A DNA stretch of 14,773 nt, from contig DAOUBX010000084.1 of the NCBI GenBank assembly GCA_034432445.1, positions 1 through 14,773 of the forward strand, written 5' to 3'. A model generated the notes under the pieces. The model was not told the origin of the DNA, did not search any database, and saw only the letters and a list, made by a program, of their open reading frames with translations. Shown here in pieces: positions 5,841-14,471 of this stretch (position 1 is its first letter; each line of letters opens with the position of its first letter). The stretch is from JANWYQ01 sp034432445 (GTDB lineage: Bacteria > Chloroflexota > Anaerolineae > JAAEKA01). The translations under genes and the position numbers were made by a program.

Positions 5841-8252
5841 ATGCTCGGCAAAATCCTCAAGATCTTATTGGTGGTCGTCGTCGTTCTATTGGTTGTGGCC
5901 GTTGTGGCCGCAGTGCTCTTCGTCCGCTCACCGCTGCCGAACGTCTCGGGCAAGTTGGACGTGGCCGGCCTGCAGGCGCCGGTCACCGTCTACCGCGACG
6001 CATGGGGCGTGCCGAACATCTTCGCCGAAAACGAGCACGACCTGTTCTTTGCGCAGGGCTACGTCACAGCCCAAGATCGTCTGTTCCAGATGGAATTCCA
6101 GCGCCGCGCCGGCGCCGGCCGTTTGTCCGAGGTGCTGGGCGAGGCAACGCTGGACACCGACCGCTTCTTGCGCACCCTGGGGGTGTACCGCGCGGCGCAG
6201 CAGGACCTGGCAGCCCTCAGCCCGGAAACGCTGTCCTACCTGCAAGCCTACGCCGACGGCGTCAACGCCTTCATCGCCGAGGCGGGCAACGACCTGCCGC
6301 TGGAGTTTCGCATCCTGGGCTATCAGCCCGAGCCCTGGTAGCCCGCCGACACCGTGGTGTGGGGCAAGCTGATGGCCTACAACCTGGGCGGCAACTACGA
6401 GACCGAGCTCATGCGCGCCCGGTTGATCGACCTGCTCGGCCCAGAGAAAACGGCCGACCTGCTCCCGCGCTATCCCCAGACCGGGCCTTTCATCATCCCG
6501 CCGGAGGTGAAGGACTTCAGCGCGCTGCGCAGCCTGGAGCCGCAGCGGGCCCGCAATCTGCGCAGCTTTCTGCGCGCTGATGGCCCAGGGCTGGGCAGCA
6601 ACAACTGGGTGGTCAGCGGCAGCCGCACGACCACCGGCAAGCCGCTGCTGGCCAATGATCCCCACCTGGGCCTGCAAATTCCCTCGATCTGGTACCAGGT
6701 GGGATTGCATGGCGGCAAGTTCAACGTGACCGGGGTCACCTTTGCCGGCGTACCGGGCGTGATCATCGGCCACAACAACCGCATCGCCTGGGGCGTGACC
6801 AACGTGGGGCCGGACGTGCAGGACCTGTTCATCGAGAAGGTGAACCCGGACAACCCCAACCAGGTGGAGTTCCAAGGTCGGTGGGAGGACGTGCAGGTTA
6901 TCGAAGAGGTGATCAAGGTCAAGGGTCGCGCCGAGCCGGTGGTGGAGACGGTGCGCATCACCCGCCACGGGCCGATTGTCAATGCCGTGTTGGGTGACGA
7001 GATGGCCGACGCCGACCCGGTGGCGCTGCGCTGGACGGCCCTCGATGTGAGCACGCTGTGGCAAGCTTTCATGTTGCTAAACCTGGCCCAGAACTGGGAA
7101 GACTTTCGCACCGCACTGCGCTACTTCGACGCGCCCGCGCAGAACTTCGTCTACGCCGACGTGGACGGCAACATCGGCTATCAGATGCCAGGCCGCATCC
7201 CCATTCGCGGCCAGGGGGACGGCACCGTGCCCGTGCCTGGCTGGACGGGCGAGTACGAGTGGGTAGGCTTCATCCCCTTCGAGGAGCTGCCCTGGGTGTT
7301 CAACCCCGACGTGGGCTACGTCGCCACGGCCAACAACCAGGTGGTGCCGGACACCTATCCCTACCTGATCTCCACCGAATGGGCCGCCCCCTACCGCAGC
7401 CAGCGCATCGTAGAGCTGATCGAGAGCAAGGACAAGCTCAGCCTGGCCGACATGCAGGCCATCCAAGGGGATGTCCGCCCCGTGACCACCGACATCTTCG
7501 TGCCGCTGTTGGACAAGGTGTCCAGCGACGACCCCGCTGTGGCCAAGGCTCTGGAGCTGATGCGCGCGTGGGACCGCAACCTGTACGCCGACCGGCCGGA
7601 GCCGCTGATCTATCACCTGTTCATCCAACGCCTGTTCCACCTGACCTTGGGCGACGAGATGGCGCAGGCCGGCAACGCCGAGATGATCGAAGACTACCTC
7701 TCGGAATTTCGCGATGCGCCGACGCAGCTGTTGGAGCGGCTGACGCAGGAGCCCACCGATCCCTGGTGGGACGACGCAGGGACGTCCCAAGTGGAGACCC
7801 GCGACGACATTGTCCCGCGGGCGTTTGCCGAGGCGATTGCGGCGCTGCAGGAGAGCCAGGAGAGCCAAGACCCGACCAAGTGGCGCTGGGGCGATGTGCA
7901 CTACGCCAACTTCGACCACCTGATCTTCGGCACGGTCGATCCGCTGAACCGCATCTTCAACCGCAGCGTGCCGGCGCGCGGGGAGGCATTCACCGTCAAC
8001 GCGGCCAGCCAGGCCTATCCCTCCCTGGTGATGAACAGCGGCGTCAGCTTCCGCCAAGTGGTGGACCTGAGCAACCTGTCGGCCAGCGTCATCATCCACA
8101 CCACCGGGCAGAGCGGTCAGGTGTTCGACCGGCATTACGACGACATGATCGAGCCATGGCAGAAGGTGGCGTACAACCCCTTCCGCTTTGAGCGCGCCGA
8201 CATCGAGAAAGCGGCCAAGGACGTGCTGGTGCTGCGGCCGGCCGGGCAGTGA
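5841..8252 (+). pseudogene. Penicillin-acylase-family N-terminal nucleophile hydrolase with an in-frame TAG
   Basis: This family cleaves amide bonds of N-acyl compounds (beta-lactam side chains, acyl-homoserine lactones and others); the substrate here is unknown. The frame is 803 codons, of normal length. A membrane anchor or uncleaved signal occupies residues about 4-28. Conserved blocks include AQDRLFQMEFQRRAGAGRLSE, the self-cleavage site GLGSNNW with nucleophile Ser253, NDPHLGLQIPSIWYQ, WGVTNVGPDVQDLF, and the oxyanion-hole Asn pair N498/N499 in TANNQ. Codon 167 (6339-6341) is TAG between EPEPW and PADTVVWGK, where relatives usually have Ser or Thr, so TCG to TAG is the likely change. The frame is otherwise uninterrupted. 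The stop lies before the nucleophile, so the first piece is dead; the second (from about 6354) lacks the alpha-chain start. The start at 5841 follows AAAGGAGG. It ends in a strong terminator. Confidence 0.9.
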
Positions 8253-8270
8253 CAGGGGCAAACGGATCGC

Positions 8271-8299
8271 AGGGGGCCGCCAGGCGGCGGCCCCCTTTT
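8271..8299 (+). terminator. Strong Rho-independent terminator
   Basis: An 11-bp stem (AGGGGGCCGCC at 8271-8281 with GGCGGCCCCCT at 8286-8296), a four-base loop and then TTTT lie 19 bases after the acylase stop. The T-run exists only on the plus strand, so it ends acylase transcription. The convergent gene ending at 8364 may use the stem weakly. Confidence 0.9.
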
Positions 8300-8363
8300 G
8301 CTGCCACGTAGGTCCGGCTACCAGCTGGACGGAGGATCACGGTTAGCATGCCGGCGCAGCCCT

Positions 8364-11300
8364 TCACGGCCGGCTGCCCACCGTTACCAGGGGCAACCAG
8401 AGGGAGCGTCCAACGCGCAGGCCGGACGGCAGAACCGCCGCCTGGCCGCCGGGATTGACCACCCAGACGTTGTACAAGCCCGGTCGATAGCCGGCCGGTA
8501 GGTCGGCTTCCAACGTCTGCTCGTCGAGCCAGGTCACGCCGGTCAAGGGGGTGGCGTTGATGCGCACGGCCGCGCCGGAGAGGAAGTTGTCACCCTGGAT
8601 GGTCAGTCGGGTCGCTGCGCCGCTGGGCACGGACTTGGGCAATACCCCCCTGGGCACAGGCGTCAGCCACGATCCCACGCTGACGTTGTCCAGCAGCAGC
8701 TTTTCGTAGAAATCGCCGGCTGCCTGCTGGAATTCCAGGTCAACCGTCACCGTCTGGCCGCGCCAGGGGGTCAGGTCCACGGCTGCCTGCCGCCAGTCGG
8801 GTGCCAGCGTGGCTGTGAAGGCTTGGGTGACGCTGACCCCGGCGCGCACCGTGACCGCCAGCCGGGACCGGCTATCCGCCGACGCGCCGTCAATGCGATA
8901 CCAGAAGCCGAGGGTGGGGCGGTGCATCTCGTTGGCGACGACGAGAGACTGCGCCAGTGTGCTGATGGACGGCTCGGCCAGGCGCCGCGCCGTGCGATAG
9001 AAGGTGACGCCGCTGCCGCTCATGTCATAGCCCAACATCTGCGGGATGCCATCGGCGCCGAAGGCGATGTCCCATTGCCCGTCGGCGACGCGCACCGGCG
9101 TCGACCAAGCCCCGCTCGGCTCGCGGATCGTGTAATACAGCCCCTCCTCGGCCGCATACTGCAGCATGCCCAGGACGTGGAGGCGCCCCCGGGGGTCGAC
9201 CGCGGCGCGGAAGGAGCGCTGCATCTGCGGCAGCGCCTGCGCGGTGGACCAAGTCCCGTCGGGCTGGCGATAGGCGTAGTAGACCTGGTAAGGCCAGTTC
9301 CATAGCGCGTGGACGCCGCCGAAGGGATCGGCCAGGATGACCTGCGGCTCATAGGTGTAGCCCCAGCCGGTATACACGGTCTGTTTGGCCGACCAGCTGC
9401 CATCGGCCTGGCGGGTGCGGGCAAAGACGCCGCCGCTGCTCTCCTGCCAGATCAGGTGCACGGCGTCGTCCGGCCCCACCGCAATGCCCGGCAACATATA
9501 GCCATCGCCGGCGTCCAGCCCAACCGGCGGCTGCCACTGGCCGTCCGCCGTGCGCTGGCGGTAGTAGATGCGGCTACTCGATCCGCACTGGGCGCCGAAG
9601 CACTGGTAGATGATGTGGACATAGCCTTGGCTATCGACTGCGATGTCGGGCTGGTCGCCGGGGCCGATCACCTGCGCCGCAGCCCAGCCGTCACCAGGAA
9701 GACTGCGGCTGTAGTACAAACCTCGCTTGCCTGCCCAGACGGCGTGCAAGACATCGTCGACGCCAACAGCCAGCTTAGGGGCGACGCCGTAGTGGTAATC
9801 GCCAGCGCGACCGATGAGCGTTGCCGGCGCCATGGTACCGTCCCTGAGCCGCGCCGTATGCATTGCGGCCGGCTGGTTCGTGGCGCCATCCCAGCCCGCG
9901 TAGACGATATGGAAGTTGCCCTGGCTGTCCACGGCTACATCGGCCTGGTCGAGAATTCCGCCGCTCCAGATGGGGACAGGATCGGCGAAGCAGGGAGCGG
10001 GGCAGAGCTTGCCCAGCTGGGCGGCATGGGCGCCCCATTGGCCCGGCTGGCCGACACGGACCGCGCCACCCGTCTGCCAACCGGCCAGCGGCTGGCCGGC
10101 CGCCTCGAAGCCGCCGTTCTGCACCCGGTCATCCAGTGGGGGCAACGCAATGTCGAGGGCGCGGTCGGCGATGAACTGGAACGCGCTGGCCGGTGCCGGG
10201 CCATAGCCGGCCCGGCTGGCGCTCACGGTGTGCGCGCCATGGGACAGGAGCAGCGTCCGAAAACTTCCCCGTAGGTCGGTGCGAGCCGCGGCGCTGGGCG
10301 CAGGGGAGATCACCACGTCGGCGCGCGGCAGGGGCAGGCCGCGGTTGTCGAGCACGCGACCGCTCAGCACCCACGAGAAGAGCGTGGTGCTCGCGTCCCC
10401 GTTGGCCGCGGCCGGCCACTCCTCGACGTTGCCGGCGTGATCGCGGCCGCGCACGCGAAAGCTGACCAGCTCGCCCGGCGCGCCGGTGTACGTGGCGCTC
10501 GTTGCCGTGACCCCTTGCAGCCAATTCGTCCAGGCGCCGTTGCCCACGCGGCGCTGGACGTCGAACGAGGCGATGCCGGCCGGCCCAACGTCGTTGCCCG
10601 CCCAGGTCACCTGGAAGCCAGACGCGCGCGCGTAGGCCGGCAAGGCCGTGACCTGCGTTTCCGGCGGGTGGACGTCGGCGACCTGCCAATCGTTGAGCAG
10701 GTCTAGGCCAGAACCGGGGAACAACATCGGCGTGTTGTTGCTGGTAGTCATGCGCGCCATGACGAGGGCGCCGATGCGCAGTTGGTTGCCAACGACGGTG
10801 TACTGCACCAAGTTGAAGGCGACATACTGGCCGTCCGGCGACCAGTCTCCGGCCCAGGCGTCCACCAACGGCTGGGGCGGGTTGTAGCTCCAGTTCACGT
10901 AGCCCAGGTTGAGGTCGTAGATCGCCAGCTCGCTCCAATAGTCGTTGTCGAGGTCGGCGTCGAACAAGATGAGCCGGCCATCAGGCGACCAGCGCGGGTT
11001 TTCCAGGTAGCGGTAGTTGCCGGTAAGAGGCAGCGCGTTGCTGCCGTCGGCCCCCATCGTCCAGAGCGACGCCGCGCTGTTCTGCTCGCGCACCCAGACG
11101 ATGCGCTGGCCGTCAGGCGACCAGGCTGGCATGAAATCGTTGAAGTCGGGCGAGTAAGTGAGCCGGGTCTCGCCCGTGCCGTTGGCCTGCACGCGGCACA
11201 GCTCCCAGTTGTCGTTGCGATAGCAGCTATAGACGAGGGTGGCCCCGTTGGGAGACAGCGCCGGGCTGGTGTCGTCGCCCGCGGAACGGGTGAGACGCTG

Positions 11301-11750
11301 CACGTTGCTCCCATTGGCGTTGGCAGAGAAGATGTCGAGCTGGTCGCCGTCGCGGTCGGAGACGAAGAAAACGGTCGTTGCGCCGCGGTTGAGCTGAGGC
11401 AGGACGTCGGTCGCCGGATGGTTGGTCACGCGCTGCGGCTGAGCGCCGTCGCCGCGCGCGGTGTAGACCTCCCAATTACCGTCGCGGCCCGAGTCGAAGG
11501 CGATGCGCGTCCAGTCGAACATCGCGTCAGGCGCAACCTCCACTCCCACCGACGCCGCCAGCGCGTTGGCTGCGCCGGCGTCGGCTGCAGGGTAGCGCGC
11601 CAGTGCCCACAGGGGCCGGCCGGCGGCCAGCCATTGCGCCTTCAGGGCGGCCGCCGGTTCCTCCTGTTGCGCGTGCAGGCCGGCCGCCGATCCCAGCGCC
11701 ACCCCCACAAGACAGCCAAGAGTCGCCATCGCTCGCCACACGCGCTTCAT
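8364..11750 (-). CDS. Large secreted protein with two beta-propellers, jelly-roll and IPT/TIG domains
   Basis: This encodes 1128 residues beginning with a Sec signal peptide (1-27, cleaved near LHA-QQ). Domains in order are: a TolB/PD40-type propeller, about 80-345, with repeated SPDG-type blades (PAWSPDGQRIVW, PRWSPDGRLILF); a fibronectin-III/Ig-like domain, about 362-450; a carboxypeptidase-regulatory-like beta-sandwich, about 460-540 (LSGRVLDNRGLPLP); the first strands of a jelly-roll, 541-580 (NGGFEAAGQPLAGWQ); a second, sialidase-like propeller, about 590-925, with repeats of the type VAVDSQGNFHIVY; the rest of the jelly-roll, 926-1030 (LGFWYRIDG, LLLDNVSVGSW); an IPT/TIG domain, about 1033-1114; and a tail with WLPLV. 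No catalytic motif is visible, so it is probably a surface binding or scaffold protein. GGAGGAC precedes the start. It lies 28 bases after bioY, probably in the same transcript. Confidence 0.85.
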   Translation of the reverse strand: MKRVWRAMATLGCLVGVALGSAAGLHAQQEEPAAALKAQWLAAGRPLWALARYPAADAGAANALAASVGVEVAPDAMFDWTRIAFDSGRDGNWEVYTARGDGAQPQRVTNHPATDVLPQLNRGATTVFFVSDRDGDQLDIFSANANGSNVQRLTRSAGDDTSPALSPNGATLVYSCYRNDNWELCRVQANGTGETRLTYSPDFNDFMPAWSPDGQRIVWVREQNSAASLWTMGADGSNALPLTGNYRYLENPRWSPDGRLILFDADLDNDYWSELAIYDLNLGYVNWSYNPPQPLVDAWAGDWSPDGQYVAFNLVQYTVVGNQLRIGALVMARMTTSNNTPMLFPGSGLDLLNDWQVADVHPPETQVTALPAYARASGFQVTWAGNDVGPAGIASFDVQRRVGNGAWTNWLQGVTATSATYTGAPGELVSFRVRGRDHAGNVEEWPAAANGDASTTLFSWVLSGRVLDNRGLPLPRADVVISPAPSAAARTDLRGSFRTLLLSHGAHTVSASRAGYGPAPASAFQFIADRALDIALPPLDDRVQNGGFEAAGQPLAGWQTGGAVRVGQPGQWGAHAAQLGKLCPAPCFADPVPIWSGGILDQADVAVDSQGNFHIVYAGWDGATNQPAAMHTARLRDGTMAPATLIGRAGDYHYGVAPKLAVGVDDVLHAVWAGKRGLYYSRSLPGDGWAAAQVIGPGDQPDIAVDSQGYVHIIYQCFGAQCGSSSRIYYRQRTADGQWQPPVGLDAGDGYMLPGIAVGPDDAVHLIWQESSGGVFARTRQADGSWSAKQTVYTGWGYTYEPQVILADPFGGVHALWNWPYQVYYAYRQPDGTWSTAQALPQMQRSFRAAVDPRGRLHVLGMLQYAAEEGLYYTIREPSGAWSTPVRVADGQWDIAFGADGIPQMLGYDMSGSGVTFYRTARRLAEPSISTLAQSLVVANEMHRPTLGFWYRIDGASADSRSRLAVTVRAGVSVTQAFTATLAPDWRQAAVDLTPWRGQTVTVDLEFQQAAGDFYEKLLLDNVSVGSWLTPVPRGVLPKSVPSGAATRLTIQGDNFLSGAAVRINATPLTGVTWLDEQTLEADLPAGYRPGLYNVWVVNPGGQAAVLPSGLRVGRSLWLPLVTVGSRP

Positions 11751-11778
11751 AGTGTCCTCCCAAGGGCACGTAGGAAGT

Positions 11779-12357
11779 TCACCGCCGGCCCAGCACCTTC
11801 CATCCGGCCGGCAGCAGCACCGCTGCCAGAGCGATCTTCAGCAGGTCGCCGACGAGGAAGGGGGTCATGCCCAGCGTCAGTGCCTTATCCATGCCGCCGA
11901 CAAAGCCGGACAACCACACCAGCCCACAGGCATAGATGACGGCGTTGCCCAGCGCCATCGCTGCCACCGTGGTTGCCGGGCGGCGATCCCAGCCACGCTC
12001 GGCCAGCAGGCCGACCACGTAAGCAGCCAACACGAAGCCGACCAGGTAGCCGCCCGTGGGCCCGGCCAGCCGCGCCCATCCGGCGGCGCCGCCCGCAAAC
12101 ACGGGCAGCCCAAGCACGCCCTGGCCGATGTAGACCACGACGGCCAGCGCGCCGCGGCGGCGGCCCAGGAGCGCGCCGATCAGCAGCACGGCCAGCGTTT
12201 GCCCGGTGATCGGCACCGGGCTGAAAGGCAGTTTGACTGCGAGCTGCGCTGACAGGGCGATCAAAAGCGATCCCGCCAGGATCAGCGCCAAATCATAGAC
12301 GAGGGCGTGTCGCCGCAGCGACGGACGCATAACGTCGGCGTAAGTCATCACGCTCAT
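11779..12357 (-). CDS. bioY: Biotin transporter BioY (ECF substrate-binding component)
   Basis: The 192 residues form about six membrane helices with the BioY hallmarks PFSPVPITGQTLAVLLIGALLG and GPTGGYLVGFVLAAY. BioY binds biotin in the membrane; in many bacteria it works with the EcfA/EcfA'/EcfT energy module, and some BioY proteins transport alone. No ECF ATPase or EcfT gene is nearby, so it would use a shared module or act alone. The start ATG at 12357 has AAGGAG nine bases upstream. I looked for a BirA-type operator upstream (TTGTTAAC-like half-sites) and did not find one. The next gene in the same direction, 28 bases on, encodes the large secreted protein; a functional link between them is not evident. 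Confidence 0.92.
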   Translation of the reverse strand: MSVMTYADVMRPSLRRHALVYDLALILAGSLLIALSAQLAVKLPFSPVPITGQTLAVLLIGALLGRRRGALAVVVYIGQGVLGLPVFAGGAAGWARLAGPTGGYLVGFVLAAYVVGLLAERGWDRRPATTVAAMALGNAVIYACGLVWLSGFVGGMDKALTLGMTPFLVGDLLKIALAAVLLPAGWKVLGRR

Positions 12358-12421
12358 GCTTGCTTTCTCCTTGCTAAAAAAAGTGAGCCCACCGGCCGTG
12401 ATCGGTCGGCGGCGCGTGTCG

Positions 12422-12430
12422 TGGTATAAT
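12422..12430 (+). promoter_or_regulatory. Extended -10 promoter for rsmG
   Basis: TGGTATAAT gives a perfect -10 hexamer (12425-12430) with the TGn extension. The matching -35 position is poor (TCGGTC), as is acceptable for extended -10 promoters. It would give a leader of about 115 bases before rsmG, containing the hairpin at 12464-12480. Confidence 0.5.
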
Positions 12431-12463
12431 CGGTTCGAGTAAGCGGGACAGAGTCAACTTCCG

Positions 12464-12480
12464 GCTCAGCGGTGCTGAGC
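12464..12480. promoter_or_regulatory. Perfect 7-bp inverted repeat in the bioY-rsmG gap
   Basis: GCTCAGC and GCTGAGC flank GGT. It lies in the predicted rsmG leader and upstream of bioY on the other strand. It could be an operator or an RNA hairpin. No T-run follows, so it is not a terminator. Confidence 0.4.
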
Positions 12481-12550
12481 TTGCGGCAACAACAGGTTTT
12501 TTCCGGCAAGGATGCGCCCGTTGCTGCGCAGATCAATCGAGGTTGGTACG

Positions 12551-13285
12551 ATGAACTTGCGCGATGGCGCCCGACAACTCGGGCTGGAGTTAACCGCCGA
12601 ACAACTGGCTGCCTTCGACCGTTACCGGGCAGAGCTGATCGACTGGAATCAGCGTTTCAATCTCACCAGCGTGGCCGAACCGACGGCCATCGACGCCACG
12701 CACTTTCTCGACTCGTTGTCGATCGTGGCGGCGCTGCCACACATCGACCGGTCGCCCGGCAACGCCTGGCGCCAAACAGGACCCGCAGCAGTCGACGTGG
12801 GCGCCGGCGCCGGCTTTCCCGGTTTGCCGCTAAAAATCGTCTGGCCAGCGCTGCGACTCACGCTGGTGGAGGCCACCGGCAAGAAGTGTCGCTTTCTGGA
12901 ACATCTGGTGACGACACTCGGGCTGTCAGACGTGACCGTAGTCCAGGCTCGGGCCGAGGACTTCGGCCAAGGGCCGGGCCGTGAACGCTTCGACCTGGCG
13001 CTGGCACGCGCAGTTGCTCCGCTGCCGACCCTGCTGGAGTACACGTTGCCCTTGTTGCGCATCGGCGGGTGGTTGATTGCGCAGAAGGGACACTATCCGG
13101 CGGAGGAGCTGACCGCATCGCAGGTAGCCCTGCAAACCCTCGGTGGGAGCTTTCACACTGCTTTGCCGGTGCAGGTGCCGGGCCTGGAGGCTGAGCGCAC
13201 GCTGGTGCTGGTTGCCAAGGCCGCCCGCACCCCGACAGGCTATCCGCGCCGCGCCGGCACGCCGAAAAAACAGCCGCTGGGCTAG
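12551..13285 (+). CDS. rsmG: 16S rRNA (guanine527-N7)-methyltransferase RsmG
   Basis: RsmG (GidB) uses S-adenosylmethionine to methylate G527 of 16S rRNA; its loss gives low-level streptomycin resistance in several bacteria. The 244 residues contain the N-terminal WNQRFNLTSV and HFLDSLSI blocks, the SAM-binding loop VDVGAGAGFPG at 81-91, VEATGKKCRFLE, the RAVAPLPTLLEY motif and the family ending YPRRAGTPKKQPLG. A short extra segment before the SAM loop (about DRSPGNAWRQTGP) is longer than in E. coli. ATG 12551 is chosen because GAGG lies eight bases upstream and the protein then starts at the usual place; an in-frame ATG at 12512 has no such site. It converges on the DegV-family gene, with 19 bases between their ends. 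The gene looks intact. Confidence 0.95.
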   Translation: MNLRDGARQLGLELTAEQLAAFDRYRAELIDWNQRFNLTSVAEPTAIDATHFLDSLSIVAALPHIDRSPGNAWRQTGPAAVDVGAGAGFPGLPLKIVWPALRLTLVEATGKKCRFLEHLVTTLGLSDVTVVQARAEDFGQGPGRERFDLALARAVAPLPTLLEYTLPLLRIGGWLIAQKGHYPAEELTASQVALQTLGGSFHTALPVQVPGLEAERTLVLVAKAARTPTGYPRRAGTPKKQPLG

Positions 13286-13304
13286 CGCACACGTGCAACA
13301 ACGA

Positions 13305-14147
13305 TCAGCGCGAGACCGTGACCACTCCCAGCGTGCCGGCGCCGGCATGGGCAATCAACACCGAGCCGATCTCCAGCACAAAGACCTGCTCCCGCGGCAG
13401 ATTGGTCAAGGTAGCCAGCTCGTCAGCGATTTGCTCAGCTTCTTCCAAGCACCGGACATGGCCCACGCCCAGCATCTCCAGCGGCGCCCTGGCCGCAGAC
13501 TCCTGCACCAGGCGCTTGATCGCGCCGCGGCGGCCGCGCGCCGGGCCAACTAGGCTGATCCGGCCCTCGTCATTGACGGTCAAAACGGCGCGCACGTTGA
13601 GCGCATGGCCCAGGCGTCCCAAAATCGGCATCAGAGCGTCTAGCCGGCCGCCGCGCTTCACCTGCTCGAGCTGCTCGAGAAAGAAGCGCAGTTGGCTGCG
13701 TCGCTGTACATGGCGTACAACCTCAACCACGGTGGCCAGATCTGCGCCCTCGGCCGCCGCCTGCGCCGCTTTCAACACTTGAAAACCGTAGCCGAACGAC
13801 AAGGAACACGAGTCGATCACGGTGACCTTGCCGGGGAAGGACTGGGCGGCAGCCCAAGCGCTGCTGTACGTGACGCTGTGCGCGCCGGTGAGGGTGATGC
13901 ACACCACGTCATGGCCCGCGGCTACAAGGGGCCTGTACACGACTTCGTAGGCGCCAATCGGCGGCCCTGAGGTATCGCAGGGCAACCCTGCCTCGACACG
14001 CTGCCACAGCTCCACGCGCGTCTCCGGCGTATCGGGCAAATCGCGGTCGTCGAAGCGCAAGACCAGCGGCACCAGGGTGATATCATACTGCTCGACGAGC
14101 TGAGGAGGGAGGTCGCAGCCGGTGTCGGTGACAATTTTGACAGACAT
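13305..14147 (-). CDS. DegV/FakB-family fatty-acid-binding protein
   Basis: The 280 residues match the usual DegV length. Family landmarks are the start VKIVTDTGCDLPP, the TSGPPIGAYEVVYRPL loop (T59, S60; normally TSQPSP), LTGAHSVTYSSAWAAA, VIDSCSLSFGYGFQVLKAA and FFLEQLEQVKRGGRLD. DegV proteins bind a fatty acid; in Firmicutes the FakB members present it to the kinase FakA for phosphorylation. No FakA (Dak2-domain) gene is present here. The TSQPSP loop is altered (TSGPPIG), which may affect the carboxylate-binding pocket. ATG 14147 is chosen because the family begins here; the Shine-Dalgarno (GAGAG) is weak, and the longer frame to 14270 runs through the promoter. A promoter with a perfect TATAAT is at 14227-14256. 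Confidence 0.9.
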   Translation of the reverse strand: MSVKIVTDTGCDLPPQLVEQYDITLVPLVLRFDDRDLPDTPETRVELWQRVEAGLPCDTSGPPIGAYEVVYRPLVAAGHDVVCITLTGAHSVTYSSAWAAAQSFPGKVTVIDSCSLSFGYGFQVLKAAQAAAEGADLATVVEVVRHVQRRSQLRFFLEQLEQVKRGGRLDALMPILGRLGHALNVRAVLTVNDEGRISLVGPARGRRGAIKRLVQESAARAPLEMLGVGHVRCLEEAEQIADELATLTNLPREQVFVLEIGSVLIAHAGAGTLGVVTVSR

Positions 14148-14226
14148 GGGCTTGCTCTCAGGGTGCGAAGTACGGACGGGTAGATCGTTCGTTGGCAGAG
14201 GGCCAAGCGCTGGCCGATGTAGGGGC

Positions 14227-14256
14227 ATTATAGCCAAAACGGCGCTAGCGACCCAA
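14227..14256 (-). promoter_or_regulatory. Promoter of the DegV-family gene
   Basis: On the minus strand, TTGGGT (14256-14251) is followed after 18 bases by a perfect TATAAT (14232-14227). Transcription would start near 14220 and give a leader of about 73 bases. The -35 is weak and the -10 strong. Confidence 0.55.
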
Positions 14257-14344
14257 TCACCGTTGGGCATGTATCGTCAGGCGGCCCCGGCAGAGGTGTT
14301 CGACTGGGCTCATCGCCCTGAGGCCGGCCGCAGGCGTTGCACTT

Positions 14345-14471
14345 GTGTGAAAGTAACTACTCAGCCATAGGTGCCGGGCATTTGGATTCTGGTTTGCCAA
14401 CGTGTCTGCGAAGCCAACCTAGGTCGCAGATTGCCTACAAATGCCCGGCACCTGAGCAGTTACGTGTGAAA
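14345..14471. mobile_element. 111-bp palindromic element (MITE) with 8-bp target duplication
   Basis: The element spans 14353-14463. Its ends are inverted repeats: 14353-14384 pairs with 14438-14463, beginning GTAACTACTCAG and GTAACTGCTCAG, then GGTGCCGGGCATTTG on both sides. There is one mismatch, and the left arm has five extra bases (CCATA). Perfect 8-bp direct repeats GTGTGAAA flank it (14345-14352 and 14464-14471). It has no coding capacity. GTAA ends with an 8-bp duplication are, to my knowledge, the habit of IS66-family elements, so a nonautonomous IS66 derivative is likely; the parent is not in the window. Confidence 0.85.

Noticed and set aside
5841..8252. TAG read as an amino acid (altered code)
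   Set aside because: rsmG ends with a normal TAG at 13283-13285, and only one TAG interrupts one gene.
5928..8261. Long minus-strand frames opposite the acylase gene
   Set aside because: They are antisense shadows caused by high GC and third-position bias; the plus strand carries clear acylase motifs throughout.
10129..10938. Long minus-strand frame of 269 codons
   Set aside because: It is an alternative-frame shadow of the 1128-residue secreted protein, Arg/Pro/Gly-rich with no domain.
12431..12445. GGTTCGA resembling a tRNA T-loop
   Set aside because: No acceptor, D or anticodon arm can be folded around it.
12402..12457. Minus-strand promoter for bioY (TTGACT with TTATAC or GATTAT)
   Set aside because: The spacing is 20-22 bases, too long for a confident call.
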